Shown: one piece after another, positions 1-7,878 of the stretch
How the letters are laid out: every line of letters starts with the position of its first letter
Numbering within the stretch: position 1 is the first letter of the stretch
Assembly (NCBI GenBank): GCA_913775795.1
Contig: CAJYLT010000061.1
Location: forward strand, 1 to 32,085
From: an uncultured Sphingomonas sp.
Lineage (GTDB): Bacteria; Pseudomonadota; Alphaproteobacteria; Sphingomonadales; Sphingomonadaceae
Direction of reading: 5' to 3'
DNA: 32,085 nt
Notes under the pieces: model-generated
Databases searched by the model: none
Seen by the model: only the letters and a program-made list of their open reading frames with translations
What the model was told of the DNA's origin: nothing
Made by a program: the position numbers and the translations under genes

Positions 1-473
1 GTCGCGCGCGATCCCGGGTGCGAGGTCTGCTCGCCCGGCTCGGCCGCGACGTGCAGCGTGACGGCCAGGTCGTCGAACGCAGCGACGGGCATCGATACCG
101 GATCGGACAGCCAGTCGCTTCCCGCCGGCACCGACACCTCCACGCGCCCGCCGAACCGCAGCGGCGTGATCGTGCCGGGCTGCACCGCCGCAGCGCCCGG
201 CCGGACCGGCCGTGCGACTGATGCGCTGCGTACGATCAGCGGCTGCGTGCCGAAGGCGTTGGAGATACGAATACGTATACGTGGCCCGCCGGCGCTCACG
301 CGGACCACCTGGCGCAGGCTGGCGTCGGCCATTGCCCCCGAAACCAGGCGGTTATCGCCGCCCGGCACCATCTGTGCGGACACCCAGGCGGGCTTCCAGC
401 CGCAGCTTTCCGCCCATGCCGGGGTCGCGGACAGCAGCGCCAGCGCCGCCATCACCCACTCGATCCGCCGCAT
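1..473 (-). CDS. Secreted SGNH/GDSL-family hydrolase (esterase), N-terminal part only
   Basis: The frame starts at an ATG at 473 and runs off the window, giving about 157 residues. It opens with a Sec signal peptide (MRRIEWVMAALALLSATPAWA, cut before ESCGW), so the product is probably periplasmic or secreted. The following stretch, including LRQVVRVSAGG and IRISNAFGTQPL, is typical of the N-terminal beta-domain that precedes the GDS serine motif in a group of SGNH hydrolases. The catalytic Ser and the DxxH block lie outside the window, so catalysis cannot be checked. An operator of the locus-wide palindrome family lies 36 nt upstream. From this context I infer a deacetylase or other esterase acting on xylan-derived oligosaccharides. 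The family also contains lipases and carbohydrate esterases of other specificity, so the substrate is unproven. Confidence 0.75.
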   Translation of the reverse strand, partial: MRRIEWVMAALALLSATPAWAESCGWKPAWVSAQMVPGGDNRLVSGAMADASLRQVVRVSAGGPRIRIRISNAFGTQPLIVRSASVARPVRPGAAAVQPGTITPLRFGGRVEVSVPAGSDWLSDPVSMPVAAFDDLAVTLHVAAEPGEQTSHPGSRA

Positions 474-509
474 CGCCCGCGCTCCCCTCTTCGTCTCCCG
501 AAGCACATA

Positions 510-523
510 TGATATCGCTATCA
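510..523. promoter_or_regulatory. LacI-family operator 1 (TGATATCGCTATCA)
   Basis: This 14-bp imperfect palindrome with a central CG is the typical form of a LacI-family operator. It lies 36 nt before the SGNH hydrolase start and 137 nt before the lacI start, in the divergent space between them. It matches four other sites in the window at positions 2, 4, 5, 7, 8, 10, 11, 13 and 14. It probably controls the esterase and may give the regulator autoregulation. Confidence 0.7.
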
Positions 524-660
524 CCCATGGGAGGGCCAGCCTCGAAATGGTTGGATGCGGGGTTTATCGTTCGGGGCAAGCCACTTGGCCCGGCGGATCA
601 CCGTACCCGATTTGCCAAGAACGACGCGCCCCCTTAACGAGCGCGCGACGGAGGATCTGA

Positions 661-1722
661 ATGCGGGCGACACGGCGGGGGCAAGGCGGCGTCACGGTTC
701 AGGATGTCGCGCGCGCGGCCGGGGTGTCGGCGATGACGGTCAGCCGCGTTGTCAATGGCGGCCACAATGTCCGCGAATCCACCCGCCTCGCCGTCGCCGA
801 AGCGATCGAACGCCTTCAGTACAAGCCCAATCCCGCCGCCCGGTCGCTGGCGGTGGGCGAAGCGACGCAGATCGGCCTGCTCTATGCCAACCCGTCTGCA
901 GCCTATCTCAGCCAGTTCCTCATCGGCGCACTCGCCGCCGCCCGGCGCGCGGGCTGTCACCTCGTGCTCGAACCGTGCGAGGGCGAGAGCCCGGACGAGC
1001 AGGCCGAATCGACGCGTCAGTTCGCGGGTGCCGACGTGCAGGGCGTGATCCTGCCGCCGCCGCTGTGCGAATCCGAACCCGTCCGCACCGAGCTCGCCGC
1101 CGCGGGCATCCCGTCGGTCGCGGTCGCGATGGGGCGGCACGAGCCGGGGACCTACAATGTCCGCATCGACGATTTCGAGGCGGCGGCGGCGATGACCCGG
1201 CACCTCATCGACCTCGGCCACCGCGACATCGCCTTCATCCGCGGCCATCCCAACCAGGTGGCGAGCGCCGAGCGCTATCGCGGCTTCGTCCACGCGGTCG
1301 AGGCGGCGGGTCTCGACCCCAAGGCAATGCGCGTCGAGCCGGGCTATTTCACCTATCGCTCGGGCCTGGCCGCGACCGAACGGCTGCTGCGCCAGAGCCC
1401 CCGCCCCACCGCGATCTTCGCCGCGAACGACGACATGGCCGCCGCGGCTGTGGGCGTCGCGCACCGGCAGGGGCTGCACATCCCGCGCGACATCAGCATC
1501 GTCGGCTTCGACGACGTGGCACTGGCGACCAATGTATGGCCCGAGCTTACGACGGTGCGCCAGCCGATCGCGCAGATGGCCGAGACCGCCGTCGCGATGC
1601 TGCTCGCCCGTCTCCGCAAGCGCGGCGGCGACGCGAATGACGGCGAGGAACTGGTCGTCCCGCACGAATTGATCGTGCGCGAATCCACCGCCCCGCCGCC
1701 CAAGACCGGCGGGGCGCGCTGA
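661..1722 (+). CDS. LacI-family transcriptional regulator of the xylan/xylose locus
   Basis: This is a 353-residue protein, the usual LacI-family length. Residues about 11-60 form the DNA-binding region: TVQDVARAAGVSAMTVSRVV is the helix-turn-helix, followed by the hinge helix LQYKPNPAARSL. The rest is a periplasmic-binding-protein-like sensor domain, with conserved stretches such as GHRDIAFIRG and DISIVGFDDVALA. The ATG at 661 has a good ribosome site (GGAGG, 6-nt spacing). The gene sits in the centre of the regulated locus, and operator-like palindromes occur before it and before the neighbouring units, so it is the obvious candidate to bind them. The inducer is not visible; xylose, xylonate, glucuronate or an aldouronic acid are candidates. 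It most likely acts as a repressor, because several sites overlap or closely follow possible -10 elements. Confidence 0.93.
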   Translation: MRATRRGQGGVTVQDVARAAGVSAMTVSRVVNGGHNVRESTRLAVAEAIERLQYKPNPAARSLAVGEATQIGLLYANPSAAYLSQFLIGALAAARRAGCHLVLEPCEGESPDEQAESTRQFAGADVQGVILPPPLCESEPVRTELAAAGIPSVAVAMGRHEPGTYNVRIDDFEAAAAMTRHLIDLGHRDIAFIRGHPNQVASAERYRGFVHAVEAAGLDPKAMRVEPGYFTYRSGLAATERLLRQSPRPTAIFAANDDMAAAAVGVAHRQGLHIPRDISIVGFDDVALATNVWPELTTVRQPIAQMAETAVAMLLARLRKRGGDANDGEELVVPHELIVRESTAPPPKTGGAR

Positions 1723-1751
1723 CACTTGCCAAACGCCCGCGGGGGGCTCTA

Positions 1752-1765
1752 GGTTATCGCTAACA
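1752..1765. promoter_or_regulatory. LacI-family operator 2, overlapping the MFS porter promoter
   Basis: The site reads GGTTATCGCTAACA and ends 43 nt before the porter start. A plausible -35 (TTGCCA, 1726-1731) and -10 (TAGGTT, 1750-1755, 18-nt spacing) would place the operator over the -10 element, which fits repression. The promoter is a visual guess; the palindrome is better supported. Confidence 0.65.
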
Positions 1766-1808
1766 TCCAGAACGGGGCCAAAGCGCCCCGCACGATCGGG
1801 AGACGGGA

Positions 1809-3215
1809 ATGCAAGGGGCGGGCAACCGGGCCAATATCGGCTTCATCGGTGCCATCGTCGCGGTGGCGACGATCGGCGGTTTCATGTTCGGGTACGACAG
1901 CGGCGTCATCAACGGGACGCAGGAGGGCTTGGAAGCAGCCTTCGACCTCTCCGCGCTCGGAACGGGCTTCAACGTCGGCGCGATCCTGATCGGCTGTGCG
2001 GCGGGCGCGTTTTCCGCCGGACGGCTGGCGGACGTGGTCGGCCGCAAGAAGGTGATGATGCTGTCGGCGGTGCTGTTCTTCATCAGCGCGCTCTTGGCGG
2101 GCGTTGCCGGCAGCTCGGCGATCTTCATCGTCGCGCGCCTGATCGGCGGTCTCGGCGTCGGGGCGGCGTCGGTGCTGTCGCCGGCCTATATCTCCGAAGT
2201 GACGCCCGCGGCGATCCGCGGCCGGCTGGCTTCGGTGCAGCAGATCATGATCATCACCGGCCTGACCGGCGCGTTCGTCGCCAACTGGGCGCTCGCCAAT
2301 GTCGCAGGCAGCTCGACCGCGCCCTTTTGGGGCGGGTACGAGGCGTGGCGCTGGATGTTCTGGATGCAGTCGATCCCGGCGGCGGTCTATTTCTTCGCGC
2401 TGCTGACGATCCCCGAAAGCCCGCGCTTCCTCGTCACCAAGGGCCGCCATGCCGAGGCCGAGGCCGTGCTCGTCAAGCTGCTTGGCGAGGATGAGGGCCG
2501 CCGCAAGGTCGCCGAGATCCGCGACTCGCTGTCGGCCGATCACCGCCCGCGCTTCTCGGACCTGCGCGACAAGGTGTCGGGCCGCATCCGCCCGATCGTC
2601 TGGGTCGGCGTCGGCCTCGCCATCTTCCAGCAGCTCGTCGGCATCAACGTCGTCTTCTACTACGGCGCGGTGCTGTGGCAGTCGGTGGGCTTCTCCGAAA
2701 GCGACTCGCTCCTCATCAACATCGTCTCGGGCACGCTCTCGATCCTGGCCTGCATGGTGACGGTCGCGGTGGTGGACAAACTGGGGCGCAAGCCGCTGCT
2801 GCTCATCGGGTCGGCGGGCATGACGGTGACGCTCGCCACCGTCGCCTTTGCCTTCCACCATTCGGTGACGAACGCGGACGGCTCGGTCAGCCTGCCGGGC
2901 AACTGGGGGATCATCGCCCTCGTCGCCGCCAACCTCTACGTCATCTTCTTCAACGTCAGCTGGGGCCCGGTGATGTGGGTCATGCTGGGCGAGATGTTCC
3001 CGAACCAGATCCGCGGTTCGGCACTGGCGTTCGCCGGCCTCGCGCAGTGGCTGGCGAACTTCGCGATCTCGGTCAGCTTCCCCTGGGCCGCCGCGAACAT
3101 CGGCCTTGTCGTCACCTATGGCTTCTACGCGATCAGCGCGTTCGTCTCGTACATCTTCGTCGCCCGCATGGTGAACGAAACGCGGGGCCGCGAGCTGGAG
3201 CAGATGGAAGGCTGA
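1809..3215 (+). CDS. MFS sugar porter (XylE/GLUT-like sugar:H+ symporter)
   Basis: This is a 468-residue inner-membrane protein with about 12 hydrophobic segments. It carries the sugar-porter signatures: GYDSGVINGTQ in helix 1, GRLADVVGRKK in the loop after helix 2, PESPRFLV at the end of the first half, the QQLVGINVVFYYG block of helix 7, and DKLGRKPLL. These define the SP family of the major facilitator superfamily, whose members take up hexoses, pentoses or inositol with protons. The ATG at 1809 follows GGGAGACGGGA. The gene follows lacI with its own promoter and operator and ends in a strong double hairpin. Given the adjacent xylose oxidation genes, D-xylose is the most likely substrate, but the sequence alone cannot separate xylose from glucose or other sugars. 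Confidence 0.93.
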   Translation: MQGAGNRANIGFIGAIVAVATIGGFMFGYDSGVINGTQEGLEAAFDLSALGTGFNVGAILIGCAAGAFSAGRLADVVGRKKVMMLSAVLFFISALLAGVAGSSAIFIVARLIGGLGVGAASVLSPAYISEVTPAAIRGRLASVQQIMIITGLTGAFVANWALANVAGSSTAPFWGGYEAWRWMFWMQSIPAAVYFFALLTIPESPRFLVTKGRHAEAEAVLVKLLGEDEGRRKVAEIRDSLSADHRPRFSDLRDKVSGRIRPIVWVGVGLAIFQQLVGINVVFYYGAVLWQSVGFSESDSLLINIVSGTLSILACMVTVAVVDKLGRKPLLLIGSAGMTVTLATVAFAFHHSVTNADGSVSLPGNWGIIALVAANLYVIFFNVSWGPVMWVMLGEMFPNQIRGSALAFAGLAQWLANFAISVSFPWAAANIGLVVTYGFYAISAFVSYIFVARMVNETRGRELEQMEG

Positions 3216-3223
3216 CACGAAAA

Positions 3224-3251
3224 GGCCCGCGCTCCGGTCGGAGCGCGGGCC
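3224..3251. terminator. Perfect 12-bp hairpin after the porter gene
   Basis: GGCCCGCGCTCC and its exact complement flank a GGTC loop, starting 8 nt after the porter stop codon. It lacks a long T run, but with the next hairpin it should stop transcription of the porter gene before it enters the convergent xylC gene. Confidence 0.7.
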
Positions 3252-3264
3252 ATCGGCTTGTCGG

Positions 3265-3293
3265 AAACCCCGCCCCTCGTCCGGGCGGGGTTT
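3265..3293. terminator. Second terminator hairpin, followed by a T-containing tail
   Basis: AAACCCCGCCC pairs over 11 bp with GGGCGGGGTTT around a 7-nt loop, and TCGTTGT follows. The A/T ends of the stem suit termination in both directions, which fits the convergent porter and xylC genes, whose stop codons are 85 nt apart. Confidence 0.75.
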
Positions 3294-3299
3294 TCGTTG

Positions 3300-4178
3300 T
3301 CAGATGCGCGCCTCGGGCAGGACGAAGCCCGGCACGTCCACGGTGAAGGTAAACAGATCGCCCGACAGCGGCTCACGCGCGCGGCCCGCAACATCGAGAT
3401 GCTTGGCCGCGGTGGTGGCATAGACCGTCTTCAGGTCCGGGCCGCCGAACGCGATCTTGGTGATCGCGCTGACCGGGAAGCGCACCGTCTCCAGCAATTC
3501 GCCCTTCGGCGAATAGCGGCGGACCGCATGGCCGGTGTAGAGCCCGATCCACAGGCAACCCTCGGCATCGCAGACGGGACCATCGGGGAAACCCTCCCCT
3601 TCGCCGATGCGCGCGAAGATGCGCGGATCGCGCAGATCGCCGTTCGCGTCCAGCGTGGCGGCATGGATGAAGTGGCCCAGCGTATCGACGTGATAGAGCG
3701 TCCGGCCATCGGGACTGACCGCCGGACCATTGGTGATCGACACCTTGGGCGTCGTCGCCTCGCAGGTCTTGCCGTCATAGCGATAGACGGTGCCCGTCGT
3801 TCCCTTCTCGCCGTCATCCATGCTGCCGAACCACAGCCGCCCCTCGCCATCGACGGTCCCGTCGTTGAGGCGATTGCCCGGCAGATCGGGCTCGGGCGAC
3901 AGGATCGCGGTAAAGCTGCCGTCCTTCGGATCGAAGCGTGCAAGCCCCGTCTTCAGCCCCGCGACGAAGCCGCCGCCGGCGATCGGCAGCACGAAACCCA
4001 CCTGGTCGGGGGCGGCCCACTCCGCGCGCTCCCCCGTCGCCGGATCGAGGCGATAGATGCGGTGCCGCTTGATATCGACGAAGTAGAGCGCTTTGTCCCG
4101 CGCGACCCAGACCGGCCCCTCGAGCAGCGGGCCGCCCAGCGCCCAGAGGCTCTTCGGCTCGCTCGTAACCACGCCCAT
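3300..4178 (-). CDS. xylC: SMP-30/gluconolactonase-family sugar lactonase, probable xylonolactonase
   Basis: This is a 292-residue cytosolic beta-propeller protein of the SMP-30/Gnl/LRE family. Likely metal ligands are the Glu in GPLLEGPVW, the Asn in SITNGPAVSPDG and the Asp in FPDGPVCDAEG, matching the Glu/Asn/Asp metal site of the family. It would open D-xylono-lactone to D-xylonate, the second step of oxidative xylose use. I chose the ATG at 4178 because GGGAG sits 7 nt upstream and the propeller begins right after; longer readings of this frame run into the xylB gene. It is the last gene of the xylX-xylB-xylC unit, 11 nt after the xylB stop. The Caulobacter xyl operon also encodes these three activities together. 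Another aldonolactone substrate is possible. Confidence 0.88.
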   Translation of the reverse strand: MGVVTSEPKSLWALGGPLLEGPVWVARDKALYFVDIKRHRIYRLDPATGERAEWAAPDQVGFVLPIAGGGFVAGLKTGLARFDPKDGSFTAILSPEPDLPGNRLNDGTVDGEGRLWFGSMDDGEKGTTGTVYRYDGKTCEATTPKVSITNGPAVSPDGRTLYHVDTLGHFIHAATLDANGDLRDPRIFARIGEGEGFPDGPVCDAEGCLWIGLYTGHAVRRYSPKGELLETVRFPVSAITKIAFGGPDLKTVYATTAAKHLDVAGRAREPLSGDLFTFTVDVPGFVLPEARI

Positions 4179-4189
4179 GCAACGCTCCC

Positions 4190-5020
4190 TTATCGCCAGC
4201 CGGCATCCACGAAATAGCTGTGCCCGGTGACCAATGCGGCATCGTCGGATGCCAGGAACATGACCATCGCGGCGATGTCGTGCGGCAGCAGGCGGCCAGG
4301 CAGGCACTGCGCCGCGACGATCTCCGCCTCGCCCTCGGGCGTGTACCATTTGAGCTGGCGCGGCGTGCGGACATTGCCCGGAATGACACAGGTCGCGCGG
4401 ATGCCGTCCGGCCCGAGCTCGCGCGCTAGGCTGCGCGTCAGCCCCTCGATCGCCGCCTTGCACGTCTGGTAGAGAGTCAGTTCGGGCAGGCCGAGATGCC
4501 AGGAAATCGAGCCGAGATTGACGATCGCCCCGCCCCCCTTGGCGCGCATCGCCGGCACCACCGCCTGCGCACAGAAGAACATGTGCTTGAGATTGACCGC
4601 CAGGCGGTTGTCCCAATAGGCTTCGTCGACTTCCTCGATTCCGTGGCGGTCGTCGTTGGCGGCATTGTTGACGAGGATGTCGAACGCGCCGTTCGCCTCG
4701 ATCAGTCGGCTGATCGTCGCCTTGAGGTCGGCGACGCGGGTGAGGTCCACCGCCTCGAACCGGACATGCGCGGGGTCAAGCCGCTCGACCACCGCGCGCG
4801 AATCCGCCTCGGCAATGTCAAAGAAGGTGACCTCGGCGCCCTGCCGCGCGAACCCCTCGACGATCCCCGCGCCGATGCCCGATCCGCCGCCGGTGACGAG
4901 CACGCGCTTGCCGGCAAGGCTGGGATAGATGGCGCGCGTGGCGGCGTCGGGCTGCACGTCGAACGTCGGGTCGGCCTCGGCCACGTTGGTGTCTTTCGGT
5001 TGGAGGGGATCGTCGCTCAC
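4190..5020 (-). CDS. xylB: Short-chain dehydrogenase, probable NAD+-dependent D-xylose dehydrogenase
   Basis: This is a 276-residue SDR-family protein. The cofactor motif is TGGGSGIG (43-50), NNA is at about 118-120, and the catalytic set is Ser171, Tyr184 and Lys188 (YQTCK). The segments GSISWHLGL, KWYTPEGEA and the ending HSYFVDAGWR strongly resemble Caulobacter XylB, which oxidises D-xylose to xylono-lactone. The start is a GTG at 5020 overlapping the xylX stop (GTGA), without an obvious ribosome site, so translation is probably coupled to xylX. This gives about 29 residues before the AIYPSLAGKRV segment where Caulobacter XylB begins. A later start, for example the GTG at residue 13, cannot be excluded. 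L-arabinose or another aldose could also be a substrate. Confidence 0.9.
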   Translation of the reverse strand: MSDDPLQPKDTNVAEADPTFDVQPDAATRAIYPSLAGKRVLVTGGGSGIGAGIVEGFARQGAEVTFFDIAEADSRAVVERLDPAHVRFEAVDLTRVADLKATISRLIEANGAFDILVNNAANDDRHGIEEVDEAYWDNRLAVNLKHMFFCAQAVVPAMRAKGGGAIVNLGSISWHLGLPELTLYQTCKAAIEGLTRSLARELGPDGIRATCVIPGNVRTPRQLKWYTPEGEAEIVAAQCLPGRLLPHDIAAMVMFLASDDAALVTGHSYFVDAGWR

Positions 5021-6162
5021 GCGAGCACCGGCGCGCGCCGGGCGGCGAGGTCGCGCATCAGCGCACGCACGCCGTAGGTCCAGGGGGCCGCGTCCTTCGA
5101 GGTGACGACGGTGTTGGCGAGCGTGCCGAGCGCGTCGCTCCGGATCGTCACGACGTCGCCGACCTTGTGGGTGAAGCCGCGGCCCGGCTCGTCGCGATCC
5201 TGCACCGGTGCGAACAGCGTGCCGAGGAACAGCGCGAAGCCGTCGGGATACTGATGCTCGGACAAAGTCTGTCGCACCAGTTCCTCCGGATCGCGGCTGA
5301 TCTCGCGCATAGAGCTGTGCCCGTCGAGGCGATAGCCGTCGGTCCCCTCGATCACGAGGTCGAGCTCGGCGGCGCGCACGTCGTCCATGCCGAAGCCGTG
5401 GCCGAACAGCCGAACGAACGGCCCCAATGAGCAAGACGCGTTGTTGTCCTTGGCCTTGCCGAGCAGCAGCGCGCTGCGCCCCTCGAAATCGCGCAGGTTG
5501 ACGTCGTTGCCCAGCGTCGCGCCGACCGGTCTGCCGCGCGAGTCGACAACGACGACGACTTCCGGCTCGGGATTGTTCCAGCTCGAATCCGACCGGATGC
5601 CGATGTCGCCGCCCCAACCGATCGTCGACAGGATCGGCGCCTTGGTGAACACCTCCGCATCGGGGCCGATCGCAACCTCCAGATATTGCGACCATAGGCC
5701 CGCATCGATCAGCGCGGCCTTCAGCCGGGCGGCCTCCTCGCTGCCCGGCACGACCGAGCGGATGCCGCCGCCGACCTTGGCCTCCAGCTCGCCGCGCAGC
5801 GCCGCCGCCGCGCTCGAGTCGCCGCGCGCCCGCTCCTCGATCACCCGTTCGATCGCGGACACGGCAAAGGTGACGCCGGCGGCCTTGACGCATTGCAGGT
5901 CGAGCGGCGAGCGCAGTTCGAAATCGGCACCCGACCCTTCGGCGCCCAGATCATCCACGTCACAGATGGCCTCGCTCGCGGCGCTTGCCGGATCGTCGAG
6001 GTCGAACAGGTCGGCGGTCGTCGCGGCGCGCTCGAATGCCGAATGGACCACGCCGCCCCGCACGATCACGGGCACCACGTCGCCGCGCACCGAGACGCGT
6101 CCCGCCAACACCACGGCATCCAGATCGGCGGGCAATGCCGACCGGCTCCACTCAAGCGTCAT
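5017..6162 (-). CDS. xylX: FAH-family 2-keto-3-deoxy-D-xylonate dehydratase
   Basis: This is a 381-residue protein of the fumarylacetoacetate-hydrolase fold, close in length and in many blocks to Caulobacter XylX. Examples are PLDLQCVKAAGVTFAVS, ERVIEERARGD, LWSQYLEVAIGPDAE, WNNPEPEVV, LGNDVNLRDFEGRSALLL and HQYPDGFALFLGT. The enzyme removes water from 2-keto-3-deoxy-D-xylonate to give alpha-ketoglutarate semialdehyde, the fourth step of the Weimberg pathway. The acidic residues of WNNPEPEVV belong to the metal site typical of this fold. The ATG at 6162 has a purine-rich leader (GGAGG, somewhat distant). It is first in the unit xylX-xylB-xylC, with an operator 52 nt upstream. A role on 2-keto-3-deoxy-arabinonate is a stereochemical alternative. 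Confidence 0.93.
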   Translation of the reverse strand: MTLEWSRSALPADLDAVVLAGRVSVRGDVVPVIVRGGVVHSAFERAATTADLFDLDDPASAASEAICDVDDLGAEGSGADFELRSPLDLQCVKAAGVTFAVSAIERVIEERARGDSSAAAALRGELEAKVGGGIRSVVPGSEEAARLKAALIDAGLWSQYLEVAIGPDAEVFTKAPILSTIGWGGDIGIRSDSSWNNPEPEVVVVVDSRGRPVGATLGNDVNLRDFEGRSALLLGKAKDNNASCSLGPFVRLFGHGFGMDDVRAAELDLVIEGTDGYRLDGHSSMREISRDPEELVRQTLSEHQYPDGFALFLGTLFAPVQDRDEPGRGFTHKVGDVVTIRSDALGTLANTVVTSKDAAPWTYGVRALMRDLAARRAPVLA

Positions 6163-6214
6163 CGCCTTTGCCCCCTCCTCGTCGCGGCCCGCTTGGGTGC
6201 CGCCAATCCATTGC

Positions 6215-6228
6215 TGGTAGCGGTATCA
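6215..6228. promoter_or_regulatory. LacI-family operator 3, before xylX
   Basis: The site reads TGGTAGCGGTATCA and lies 52 nt before the xylX start. On the minus strand, TTGCAA (6243-6248) is a possible -35, which would put the palindrome over the -10 region. It shows that xylX-xylB-xylC probably has its own promoter, although the dehydrogenase gene upstream is on the same strand. Confidence 0.7.
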
Positions 6229-6276
6229 GGTGCGTGGCACGGTTGCAATCGACCACACACCCGATTCCGATCGGTC

Positions 6277-7851
6277 CTAAAGCGTCCAGGCGCCGTCGAC
6301 CCGCGACAGCACGCCGCCCTGCCCGCCTTCGCGAAGCGCGTCGGGCAGCAATGCCTCGGGCAGGTCCTGATAGGCGACGGGGCGGACGAACCGCTCGATC
6401 GCCATCGTGCCGACCGATGTCGTGCGCCCGTCCGACGTTGCGGGATAGGGACCGCCATGCACCATCGCATGCGCGACCTCGACCCCGGTCGGCCAGCCAT
6501 TGGCGAGGATGCGTCCGACCGTCCGCTCGAGCACGGGGATCAGGCCCTTCGCGTCCTCGTAATCGCCCTCGTCGACCTGGATCGTCGCGGTCAGCTGGCC
6601 CTCCAGCTCGGCGAGCACCGACTTCAACTCATCGAGGTCGGCGCAGCGGACGAGGACCGACGACACGCCGAACACTTCGTGCAGATGGACCGGATCGGCA
6701 AGGAAGTCCTTGCCCGCCACGGTGAACAGCGCGGCACGGCCCTGCGTCGGGCCGGCGGGCTCGGCACCCTCGGCCACCTTCTCGACATAGGGGCTGGCGG
6801 CGAGCTTTTCCTTGCCCGCCTCGAACGCCTTGTGGATACCGTCGGTCAGCATCACCTGCGCCGCCTGGCCCGACAGCGCCTCGGCCGCCGCCTGCGAGAA
6901 GGCGTCCAGTTCGGGACCGGCGATACCGAGGACCAACCCGGGATTGGTGCAGAACTGCCCCGCGCCCATCGCCATCGAGGCGACATAGGCCTTGGCCAGC
7001 GCCTCGCCCCGCGCCTTCAGCGCATGCGGCATCAGGATGACGGGGTTGATCGCCGACATCTCCGCATAGACGGGAATCGGCCGCGGACGTGCGGCGGCGA
7101 TCTTCATCAGCGCCTCCCCGCCCGCGCGGCTGCCGGTGAAGCCCACTGCCTGGATGCGCGGGTCGGAGACGAGCTTGCCTGCGACATCGTTCGAGGTAAT
7201 GTTGACGAGGCTGAAGACGCCCTTCGGCATCCCCGTCTTTTCCACCGCGCGGCCGATTGCCGTCGCGATCAGTTCCGACGTGCCGGGGTGCGCGGGATGG
7301 CCCTTCACCACGACAGGACAACCCGCCGCCAGCGCCGAGGCGGTGTCGCCGCCCGCGGTCGAAAAGGCGAGCGGGAAGTTCGACGCGCCGAACACCGCGA
7401 CCGGACCGACCGCGACGGTGCGTAGGCGAAGGTCGGGCTTGGGCGGCGTGCGCTGCGGATCGGCATGGTCGATGCGCAGCTTCTGCCACGCGCCGTCGCG
7501 CACTTCCTTGGCGAACAGGCGAAGCTGGCCGGCGGTGCGGCCGCGCTCGCCGGTGATGCGGGCGGCCGGAAGCCCGCTCTCGCGGCACGCACGCTCGACC
7601 AGCGTGTCGCCCAGCCCCTCGATCTCATCCGCAATCGCCTCGAGGAACGCGGCACGCTCGGCCAGCGGCTTGGTCGAATAGGGGAGGAACGCGGCCTCTG
7701 CGGCGGCACAGGCCTCGTCGACGTCCGCCTCGCTCGCGCCGGCGAAGTCGATATCGTCGATCTCGGCACCCTTGGCGGGGTCATAGGCGCGGAAGCGCTG
7801 CCCGGACGAGCGGCGCTCGCCCGCGATGAACAGGTCGCCAGTGAGGGTCAT
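6277..7851 (-). CDS. Alpha-ketoglutarate semialdehyde (2,5-dioxovalerate) dehydrogenase
   Basis: This is a 524-residue aldehyde dehydrogenase of the branch containing NADP-type 2,5-dioxovalerate dehydrogenases. The cofactor region includes FGASNFPLAF and GFTGSRAGG. The general base is Glu264 (VYAEMSAINP) and the catalytic nucleophile is Cys301 (GQFCTNPG). It would oxidise the XylX product to alpha-ketoglutarate, completing the Weimberg route into the TCA cycle. It does the job called XylA in Caulobacter but appears to be of a different ALDH subgroup; I leave the symbol blank because xylA also means xylose isomerase. It follows the GH67 gene by 27 nt and so belongs to the same transcript, not to the xylX unit, from which it is separated by 114 nt and an operator. 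The start at 7851 has CAGGAG upstream. Confidence 0.9.
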   Translation of the reverse strand: MTLTGDLFIAGERRSSGQRFRAYDPAKGAEIDDIDFAGASEADVDEACAAAEAAFLPYSTKPLAERAAFLEAIADEIEGLGDTLVERACRESGLPAARITGERGRTAGQLRLFAKEVRDGAWQKLRIDHADPQRTPPKPDLRLRTVAVGPVAVFGASNFPLAFSTAGGDTASALAAGCPVVVKGHPAHPGTSELIATAIGRAVEKTGMPKGVFSLVNITSNDVAGKLVSDPRIQAVGFTGSRAGGEALMKIAAARPRPIPVYAEMSAINPVILMPHALKARGEALAKAYVASMAMGAGQFCTNPGLVLGIAGPELDAFSQAAAEALSGQAAQVMLTDGIHKAFEAGKEKLAASPYVEKVAEGAEPAGPTQGRAALFTVAGKDFLADPVHLHEVFGVSSVLVRCADLDELKSVLAELEGQLTATIQVDEGDYEDAKGLIPVLERTVGRILANGWPTGVEVAHAMVHGGPYPATSDGRTTSVGTMAIERFVRPVAYQDLPEALLPDALREGGQGGVLSRVDGAWTL

Positions 7852-7878
7852 GGAATCGCGTCTCCTGAAAGGGATCGG

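Noticed and set aside
1749..3218. Long minus-strand open frame opposite the MFS porter
   Set aside because: Its product is highly charged (Asp/Arg/His repeats) with no recognisable fold; it mirrors the codon bias of the porter gene.
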